Assembly (NCBI GenBank): GCA_902488455.1
Contig: CABTWG010000043.1
Span: 1-10,478, forward strand
Reading direction: 5' to 3'
Length of the DNA: 10,478 bases
Origin: an uncultured Peptoniphilus sp.
GTDB lineage: Bacteria > Bacillota > Clostridia > Tissierellales > Peptoniphilaceae
The notes beneath the pieces were generated by a model. That model saw only the letters and a list, made by a program, of their open reading frames with translations, ran no database searches and was not told where the DNA came from. A program made the translations under genes and the position numbers. This document shows positions 5,710 to 10,478 of this stretch, piece by piece (positions within the stretch are counted from its first letter, which is position 1; every line of letters starts with the position of its first letter).

Positions 5710-6609
5710 ATGGAAAGACATTTAAAATTAAAGAATAAAATCGGTCTTAGATCGATCAAAACAGCAATTGCTGTCATGATTGGTCTATACCTTTCATATA
5801 TTTTTAAATTATACACTCCTCTTTACACATCTATCGCCTGCGTTACTTCTATGCAGTCCTCTGTCTATGACAGTGTAAATGATGTGACCAAGAGAGGTTT
5901 TACCGCTGTGTTCGGCGTGACTCTTGGATATTTTTTATCGAAGATTACAGAGAATCCATATCTTGAAATTTTGGTCTGTGGGTTTGGAGTGCTACTTATT
6001 CTAATTTTATTAAATTATTTTAAATTAAATAGAATGGCGTCCCTTTCTTGCATCGTTTTTATGGCTTCTTACTTTTCCAAAATCGACAAGTTTCAATATG
6101 GAATCAACAGGGTCATAGGCACGATAATCGGCATGCTCGTTGGGCTTCTTGTTAATTTAATCGTTGCAAGGCCTAGACTTGACTTGGAATTTTACAAAGA
6201 TGCCCTTTTAGAAAGGGATTCGCTTAGAAATATCTTTGTTAGCATTATTAAAAGAGATGAGAGAGAGATTAATTTTGTCTCTGGTAGCAGAAAGTCCATT
6301 GAAGACAAATTTGAAAAACTTTTAAAAGAGTACGAAACTATTATGCATCCTAAGATGGATATTGTTCATGCAAAAGAGTTAAAGGGTATTTTTACAAACT
6401 TGGAGCTTAGCTTAAATCTTCTTAACCTTCTTGAGCCTAGAAATTTAAATGAAGAGAATAGATGTAGGCTTCTTGATGATTTTGGTGTTGAACTTGAATC
6501 TGGTGATCAAGAAGACGGTGAGCTTTCTATGGTATATAATTTTCAAGTTAAAAGTATCCTTAACTATTTTGAAGAAATGGAGGAAATCCTTGAAAAAATC
6601 AAACCTTGA
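5710..6609 (+). CDS. Aromatic-acid-exporter (ArAE_1/FUSC-type) membrane protein
   Basis: This 299-residue membrane protein is related to putative aromatic acid/fusaric acid exporters. Six hydrophobic segments lie at about 13-31, 36-50, 64-77, 84-103, 108-122 and 132-153, followed by a cytoplasmic, mostly helical C-terminal domain (154-299). Family signs are LRSIKTAIAVMIGLYLS (13-29), the TPLYTSIACVTSMQSSVYDS stretch (36-55), and the second GINRVIGTIIGMLVGLLVN (131-149), echoing KRGFTAVFGVTLGYF (61-75). Export substrate and direction are not shown by sequence. The open frame extends upstream to an ATG at 5605, but that extension translates the DnaA-box cluster and the promoter. I prefer 5710, where the protein begins in the usual family manner. 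It is first in a four-gene operon; the next start codon lies inside its last codons. Confidence 0.85.
   Translation: MERHLKLKNKIGLRSIKTAIAVMIGLYLSYIFKLYTPLYTSIACVTSMQSSVYDSVNDVTKRGFTAVFGVTLGYFLSKITENPYLEILVCGFGVLLILILLNYFKLNRMASLSCIVFMASYFSKIDKFQYGINRVIGTIIGMLVGLLVNLIVARPRLDLEFYKDALLERDSLRNIFVSIIKRDEREINFVSGSRKSIEDKFEKLLKEYETIMHPKMDIVHAKELKGIFTNLELSLNLLNLLEPRNLNEENRCRLLDDFGVELESGDQEDGELSMVYNFQVKSILNYFEEMEEILEKIKP
6578..6592 (+). promoter_or_regulatory. Ribosome binding site and TTG start inside the preceding gene
   Basis: GGAGG (6579-6583) is followed six bases later by TTG (6590-6592). Both lie within the last codons of the exporter gene. This site fixes the start of the 531-residue protein; ATGs further upstream in that frame lie deep inside the exporter gene without a binding site. 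Confidence 0.75.
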
Positions 6610-8185
6610 ATTTATAAAGAATTTTAGAAAATTAATAGATATAGATTTAGAGAAAGCCTTCGCTGGCAAAAGCCCTGGTGAAGTTGAAGTCTTTAAACAC
6701 GCTTTTTACTATGACTTGTTCGGGCAATTTGCCTCTCCTATTTACTGGGAGGACGAAAAATATGGTGAATATTTAGAAAAAACTTCCGAATATAGGAAGC
6801 TTGCACAAAAAGAGTTAGGATTAGATGAAAGAGGATTTAGAGATAAATTCTGTACATTCGAAGCTTATTCTCCTATTTGTATGGTGAACTCTGTTAAGAA
6901 GACAAAAGACTGTTACGTTATAGATGCCTATGAAGTTTTTTTGGGGAAAAATATTAAGATCTACTCTCCATTTGAACTTAAAAAGGAAGATCTAGGTGAG
7001 GCGATCATTATAAGAGTCCTAATCCTCGACGATAAATATTACTATGTTGACTCATACATGCCTCTTCCAGATTTTAATCTGCCTAAATTCATTGTCTATA
7101 ATAGTAGTTTTATGAGTTCATATAGGGCATATAATGAAACTGATAGTGAATTTTTAAATCCTATATATTCACAAAACAAAAGAATGCCAAAAATATTTTC
7201 TGATCTTCTCTCAGTGACTACAGATATTACAAATATGCTCTTTATGAAGATTCACCAAGACTTGCCAGAAATCGCAGACAGCGTCATGATTGCACTGGAT
7301 GAGGAAGAGATAGAAGAAGAGGACTTTGCTACTTTTTTAAAAGTTATAATCGATTACAGAGAAAGCTGCAATAATTACAAGAAACTTCCAGACTATATAA
7401 AGAGCATCTGCGCAAAAGGTATGATGCTAAACACATATGCACTGGAGGACTTCGTTAGGTTTATATCCACATTCTTAGAAGAAGAAGGGGAGAGAAAGAC
7501 AGCGAAGAAGGTAAGGGACAACCTCTTTATCTACAAAAATATCTTATCCAACTCCAAACTAGGCCTTGTAAGTGACTTTGACCTACAACTAAGGCTATTT
7601 GAACTTAAAATCTATCCAAGAGATCTAGCTGATCTTATGTTACAAATATGCTGGGAGATTAAATCAACGGGATACTTTTTAAGAAAAGACAAGATGACCA
7701 TCACCAAAGGTGGAGAGGATCTAATCCTACTTACATTTTTAGAGATTGTCCTTGGATACAGATTAGAAATTGAAGAATTAAAGCCATTTAGAATGTCATA
7801 TAATTTAGCCTATGGAACTCTTTTAAAAAGAGGATTTATAACGGAATACCTAGCTCCAGAAAGAATCGCAGAGATGACAGTGGACAGCGAATTCTTTGAA
7901 AGCATAACGAAGAGCGAAATGAACACCATGCTTATACAAAATATCTTGGATAAGGAGACACTAAGCGAGTTAATTGGACCTGGAAAGGCTAGAAGTCTAT
8001 ACAAAAATCTAAAACTTCTAAGAGAAGGAGAAGATGTGCTGACAGATGAGCAGAGATTCCTTCTAGAATTTGTAGGACTATTAGAAATAGAAAAAGTAGA
8101 AGGCTTCGACCAATTCTATGACGAATATTTAAAAGAAAAGAAAGAGACCAATATAATAGACATAAAGACAAAACGTAGGAAGTGA
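6590..8185 (+). CDS. Unrecognised 531-residue cytoplasmic protein
   Basis: I do not recognise this family. The protein has no signal peptide or membrane segment and looks soluble. The N-terminal ~90 residues are helical (KNFRKLIDIDLEKAF and HAFYYDLFGQF). A beta-rich segment follows (about 92-160; YVIDAYEVFLGKNIKIYS, then GEAIIIRVLILDDKYYYVDSY), reminiscent of a small barrel. The remainder is largely helical, with an acidic patch at 237-245 (DEEEIEEED). Residues 355-380 (EIKSTGYFLRKDKMTITKGGEDLI) resemble a winged-helix turn. The C-terminus is basic (KTKRRK). It overlaps the exporter gene by 20 bases, starts at TTG, and ends six bases before walJ, so it is expressed with both. A role in envelope or nucleic-acid biology would be guesswork. 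Confidence 0.85.
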   Translation: MKKSNLEFIKNFRKLIDIDLEKAFAGKSPGEVEVFKHAFYYDLFGQFASPIYWEDEKYGEYLEKTSEYRKLAQKELGLDERGFRDKFCTFEAYSPICMVNSVKKTKDCYVIDAYEVFLGKNIKIYSPFELKKEDLGEAIIIRVLILDDKYYYVDSYMPLPDFNLPKFIVYNSSFMSSYRAYNETDSEFLNPIYSQNKRMPKIFSDLLSVTTDITNMLFMKIHQDLPEIADSVMIALDEEEIEEEDFATFLKVIIDYRESCNNYKKLPDYIKSICAKGMMLNTYALEDFVRFISTFLEEEGERKTAKKVRDNLFIYKNILSNSKLGLVSDFDLQLRLFELKIYPRDLADLMLQICWEIKSTGYFLRKDKMTITKGGEDLILLTFLEIVLGYRLEIEELKPFRMSYNLAYGTLLKRGFITEYLAPERIAEMTVDSEFFESITKSEMNTMLIQNILDKETLSELIGPGKARSLYKNLKLLREGEDVLTDEQRFLLEFVGLLEIEKVEGFDQFYDEYLKEKKETNIIDIKTKRRK

Positions 8186-8191
8186 AAATAG

Positions 8192-8977
8192 ATGAAGTTA
8201 ATTCCACTATCAAGTGGTAGCTCTGGAAATTCAATATATATAGAAGAAAACAACACAAGAATATTAATCGATGCAGGTCATAGCGGCAAGAAAATCGAAA
8301 GCCTACTAAAGGATATAGACGTAGAGCCTGAAACGCTGGATGCAATATTTGTAACCCATGAACATATAGACCATGTAAAAGGCGTTGGGGTACTCAACAG
8401 AAGGTACAAGATGGATGTATTTTCATCTGAAACAACCTTTAGAGCCATGGAAAAGATCGTGAAGAAGATAGAACCTGAAAATATAAAAGTATTTCAAAAC
8501 ACAGTGGGATTTAGGTATAAAGATCTATACATCGAGCCAATGGAAATATTTCATGACTCCCAGGAAGGCACGAGTTTCGTAATCCATTCCAAAAATGAAA
8601 AGGCAACCATACTAACAGACACAGGTTGGGTAAGCACAGACATGATGAAAAAAATCTACGGATCAGACATCTACTATATAGAAGCAAATCACAACATAGA
8701 CATGCTTGTAAATGGAACCTATCCTTGGCAGACGAAACAGAGAATCCTCTCAAACAGAGGACACCTATCCAATGAAAACGCAGGAGAAATACTAAGTCAT
8801 CTCCTTCAAAAAAAGGGAGAGAGAATCATCCTTGCCCACCTCTCAAGCGACAATAATAGACCGAGCATCGCACTAAAAGAAGTAAACACAAAACTCTATG
8901 AAAATGGGAAGATAGAAGGCGTCGACTACACAATAGAAGTAGCGAAAAGAGATTCAGTAACAAGAGGTGAAGAATGA
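8192..8977 (+). CDS. walJ: MBL-fold metallo-hydrolase WalJ (YycJ)
   Basis: This 261-residue cytoplasmic metallo-beta-lactamase-fold enzyme of the WalJ/YycJ group resembles 5'-3' exonucleases. In Bacillus-type bacteria the gene belongs to the walRK cell-wall regulon and affects coordination of division and replication. Metal-binding residues are clear: HEHIDH (56-61), H121 in IFHDSQEG, D143 in LTDTGW and H216 in LAHLSSDNN. GHLS (190-193) is also typical. The N-terminal LSSGSSGNSIYIE (6-18) and LIDAG (25-29) are family hallmarks. AGGAAGTG precedes the ATG by about seven bases. The walR and walK genes are absent here, unlike the classical cluster. The stop overlaps the next ATG (ATGA), coupling it to the hydrolase gene. 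Confidence 0.9.
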   Translation: MKLIPLSSGSSGNSIYIEENNTRILIDAGHSGKKIESLLKDIDVEPETLDAIFVTHEHIDHVKGVGVLNRRYKMDVFSSETTFRAMEKIVKKIEPENIKVFQNTVGFRYKDLYIEPMEIFHDSQEGTSFVIHSKNEKATILTDTGWVSTDMMKKIYGSDIYYIEANHNIDMLVNGTYPWQTKQRILSNRGHLSNENAGEILSHLLQKKGERIILAHLSSDNNRPSIALKEVNTKLYENGKIEGVDYTIEVAKRDSVTRGEE

Positions 8978-9855
8978 GTAAATATATAGAATCATCCTGC
9001 AAAGGACAAAAAATATACACAAATATATGGAAAAGTGAAAACGAAAAAGCAACACTACAAATCGTCCATGGAATGTGCGAATACGTAGATAGATATGATG
9101 ATTTTGCAAAATATTTAAACGAATATGGAATCACAGTAATCGGCCATGATCATTTAGGTCACGGACATTCCGTAAAAAGCAACGAAGATCTAGGATACTT
9201 CGGCGAAGCAACAGTTGATAACCTAATAGAAGACATAAGAAGAGTGTCAGAGCTTAGAAACAAAGACGTGCCATACTATATCCTCGGCCATTCAATGGGC
9301 TCATTTTTAACGAGAAACTATATTTCAAAATATGATATCGACAAGATAATCATCATGGGCACAGGACATATGACAAGCATGGATGGAAATATGCTCTATA
9401 AACTAGCGAACTTCTATTCAAAGATAAAAGGTGAAAGATACAGAGGCAAGATATTAAATAAACTGACTACAGGAAGTTATAAAAAACATCTAAAGAGCAC
9501 AGATCCACTAAGTTGGCTTAGCTTAAACGAAGAAAACATCAGAAAATACAAAAAAGACCCACTTTGTAATTTCAACTTCACCACAAACGGATACAAAATG
9601 CTCGGCAATATAATAGTAGAAATGAACAAAGTCGAAAGATCTGGTAAGAATAAAGAGACGAGAATAATGTTTTACTCAGGAGACAAAGATCCAGTAGGAG
9701 CAATGGGAACAGGAGTAAAGAAAGTCTACAAAGAATACCTAGAAGACGGCTACATGGCAGAGCTAAATCTAAAAGAGGAACTAAGACATGAAGTGCTAAA
9801 CGAAAACGATCCAACCGTTTATGAAGAAATAAAAGATTTTTTGATAGGTGAATAG
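8974..9855 (+). CDS. Alpha/beta hydrolase, monoglyceride lipase / lysophospholipase type
   Basis: This is a 293-residue serine hydrolase of the Hydrolase_4 (PldB-like) group, expected to cleave monoacylglycerols, lysophospholipids or similar esters. The oxyanion-hole motif HG lies at 32-33 (VHGMCEY), followed by DHLGHGHS (59-66). The nucleophile is Ser107 in GHSMGS (105-110). The acid is Asp239 in GDKDPVG (236-242), and the base is His272 in RHEVLNE (271-277). All three catalytic residues are present and in order. There is no signal peptide, so it probably acts in the cytoplasm or at the inner face of the membrane. GGTGA lies just before the ATG, inside the walJ end, with a 4-base overlap. 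It is the last gene of the operon and is followed by a terminator. The exact substrate cannot be told from sequence. Confidence 0.92.
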   Translation: MSKYIESSCKGQKIYTNIWKSENEKATLQIVHGMCEYVDRYDDFAKYLNEYGITVIGHDHLGHGHSVKSNEDLGYFGEATVDNLIEDIRRVSELRNKDVPYYILGHSMGSFLTRNYISKYDIDKIIIMGTGHMTSMDGNMLYKLANFYSKIKGERYRGKILNKLTTGSYKKHLKSTDPLSWLSLNEENIRKYKKDPLCNFNFTTNGYKMLGNIIVEMNKVERSGKNKETRIMFYSGDKDPVGAMGTGVKKVYKEYLEDGYMAELNLKEELRHEVLNENDPTVYEEIKDFLIGE

Positions 9856-9873
9856 GAAATAATATTTTTTAAG

Positions 9874-9901
9874 AAAACTCTTGGGAAACCAGGAGTTTTT
9901 T
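9874..9901 (+). terminator. Intrinsic terminator of the exporter-walJ-hydrolase operon
   Basis: AAAACTCTTGG (9874-9884), GAAA tetraloop, CCAGGAGTTTT (9889-9899), then T residues. The eleven-pair stem includes one G-U pair. It lies 18 bases after the stop codon of the hydrolase gene. Confidence 0.9.
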
Positions 9902-9930
9902 GTGTTGGGAAATATTAATTAAATGTTAAT

Positions 9931-9955
9931 TTGTAGCGGAAGCAAGGAGCTTCAA
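9931..9955 (+). repeat. Type-B hairpin repeat
   Basis: TGTAGCGGAAGC, loop AAGGA, GCTTCAATC. The stem GGAAGC/GCTTC lacks its last pair. The copy begins about 30 bases after the operon terminator. Confidence 0.7.
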
Positions 9956-9984
9956 TCTTACAGAAGAAGTCCATCCCAACTGCA

Positions 9985-10028
9985 GTCACCCTGAGCGAAA
10001 GAGCCGAAGGCTCTGAAGTCGAATGGGT
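9985..10028 (+). repeat. Type-A hairpin repeat, inner stem AGAGCC/GGCTCT
   Basis: The outer arms are GTCACCCTGAGCG and AGTCGAATGGGT. The inner stem AGAGCC (10000-10005), loop GAA, GGCTCT (10009-10014) is perfect and unlike the inner stems of other copies. Confidence 0.8.
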
Positions 10029-10117
10029 CTAACCTCCGAGGATAAAGGATTTGCAAATGAAATCCTGTCAAAAATAAAATCAGGCGTCCGTAAAAAACAT
10101 AAATTACGATTAATCTT

Positions 10118-10142
10118 TGTAGCGGAAGCTACCAGCTTCCAT
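10118..10142 (+). repeat. Type-B hairpin repeat
   Basis: TTGTAGC, then GGAAGCT, loop ACC, AGCTTCC (10124-10140), then ATT. It is the exact reverse complement of 5005-5021 across the hairpin. Confidence 0.8.
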
Positions 10143-10209
10143 TAAAATCGATACTAAATTATTTTAAATCAGGCGAAAGCCGTGGGAAAGAAAAACATCT
10201 GATTTGTAC

Positions 10210-10234
10210 TTGTAGCGGAAGCATCTTGCTTCCA
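10210..10234 (+). repeat. Type-B hairpin repeat
   Basis: TTGTAGC, GGAAGC, loop ATCTT, GCTTCC, AC. It aligns with the degenerate copy at 293-314 on the other strand. Confidence 0.75.
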
Positions 10235-10293
10235 CAGCCGAAGGCGTAAATTCTTTAAACTAGACAAATATCGAGCGACAATCATCCCTATTT

Positions 10294-10336
10294 GTCATCC
10301 TGAGCGGAGACGGTGAAACCGTCTAAGTCGAAGGAT
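10294..10336 (+). repeat. Type-A hairpin repeat, inner stem AGACGGT/ACCGTCT
   Basis: The outer arms are GTCATCCTGAGCGG and AAGTCGAAGGAT. The perfect seven-pair inner stem AGACGGT (10308-10314), loop GAA, ACCGTCT (10318-10324) replaces the AGAGCC/GGCTCT stem of 9985-10028, while the arms stay nearly the same. Confidence 0.8.
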
Positions 10337-10400
10337 CTCTACCTAGTAAAGTCAAATACATATGATTTCATTTGCAAGGACTAGGTTAAATACAGCTTAT

Positions 10401-10431
10401 ACCCGCTCGACTCACTTCGTTCGCTCAGGGT
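10401..10431 (-). repeat. Type-A modular hairpin repeat (short form, reverse)
   Basis: In reverse complement it reads ACCCTGAGCGAACGAAGTGA then GTCGAGCGGGT. It differs from 9-42 by two bases over the shared length, and is the inverted counterpart of that copy at the other window end. Confidence 0.8.
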
Positions 10432-10432
10432 A

Positions 10433-10478
10433 GACCACCTACTTACACTGTTTCAAGAGAGAATCCCCATGAAGACAG
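10433..10478 (+). repeat. Short shared segment D, second copy
   Basis: GACCACCTACT, TTTCAAGA, ATCCCC, ATGAA and ACAG occur in the same order as at 5118-5163. It runs to the last base of the window. In the other location a type-A repeat follows at once, so one is expected just beyond the end. Confidence 0.6.

Larger units (their letters stand above)
10118..10300 (+). repeat. Composite repeat segment, inverted copy of 216-404
   Basis: This is the partner of the left-end segment, with the same modules in the opposite orientation. The best-conserved part is at 10230-10263, which differs from 265-297 only by one inserted base. Confidence 0.75.
9902..10478. repeat. Repeat-packed spacer, right end of window
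   Basis: There is no supportable gene. Modules in order are: type-B hairpin (9931-9955), type-A (9985-10028), GCAAATGAAATC (10053-10064), type-B (10118-10142), the AGGCGAAAGCC stem (10171-10181), type-B (10210-10234), the segment around GCGTAAATTCTTTAAACTAG (10244-10263), type-A (10294-10336), GATTTCATTTGC (10364-10375, the inverse of the earlier block), type-A reverse (10401-10431), and segment D (10433-10478). The array probably continues beyond the window. Confidence 0.75.

Noticed and set aside
6449..6589. Upstream start of the 531-residue protein at 6449
   Set aside because: This part lies inside the exporter gene in another frame, has no ribosome binding site, and reads like shadow translation. 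GGAGG plus TTG at 6590 is a far better start.
7989..8345. Minus-strand open frame across the start of walJ
   Set aside because: It lies opposite two confident coupled genes, is Leu/Ser/Cys-rich like other shadows, and has no binding site or promoter.
1..10478. Composite transposon or genomic island bounded by the inverted repeats
   Set aside because: There is no transposase, integrase or cargo-type gene. Enclosed genes (hpf, walJ) are core functions, and the same repeats also occur in the middle spacer.

Overview
The window looks like chromosomal DNA of a low-GC, Gram-positive anaerobe. AT-rich coding sequence, strong GGAGG-type ribosome binding sites, lipoprotein signal peptides, a long-form hibernation factor (hpf) and a WalJ/YycJ-type hydrolase all point to Firmicutes. 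The spacer repeats and the protein flavour suggest the Tissierellia / Peptoniphilaceae (Peptoniphilus-like cocci). That placement is inference; no taxonomic marker gene is present.

Layout. (1) 1-430: a repeat-packed spacer. (2) 575-4153, minus strand: a four-gene operon. In transcription order it encodes a fused TRAP-TAXI permease, its TAXI-family substrate-binding lipoprotein, a 120-aa DUF6483-like protein and a 153-aa Asn/Lys-rich lipoprotein. It ends at an intrinsic terminator (533-561). The first three genes are joined by overlaps. (3) 4154-4239: a short divergent promoter region. (4) 4240-4764, plus strand: hpf, with a strong terminator of its own. (5) 4811-5693: a gene-free region of about 880 bases. 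Its first two thirds hold repeats. Its last third is AT-rich and carries a cluster of DnaA-box-like 9-mers, one of them a perfect TTATCCACA. (6) 5710-9855, plus strand: a tight four-gene operon encoding an aromatic-acid-exporter/FUSC-type membrane protein, an unrecognised 531-aa protein that starts at TTG, WalJ, and an alpha/beta hydrolase of the monoglyceride lipase/lysophospholipase type. It ends at an intrinsic terminator. (7) 9902-10478: another repeat-packed spacer.

How the parts work together. The minus-strand operon should import a small organic acid or amino acid by ion-coupled transport; its two extra genes may be accessory subunits. The plus-strand operon groups envelope-related functions (an exporter-like protein, a lipid esterase, and WalJ, which is linked to cell-wall and replication control). 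It appears to be driven by an extended -10 promoter so close to the ATG that the transcript would be leaderless.

The most unusual content lies between the genes. One family of modular imperfect hairpins has fixed outer arms (CACCCTGAGCG / GTCGAATGGGT or CATCCTGAGCG / GTCGAAGGAT) around interchangeable inner stems that keep base pairing although their sequence differs. A second hairpin family (GTAGCGGAAGC / GCTTCC) is interleaved with it. The two ends of the window carry the same modules in the same order but in opposite orientation, so the gene block sits between long imperfect inverted repeats. The other main candidate is the DnaA-box cluster at 5450-5657, a possible origin or DnaA-control site.
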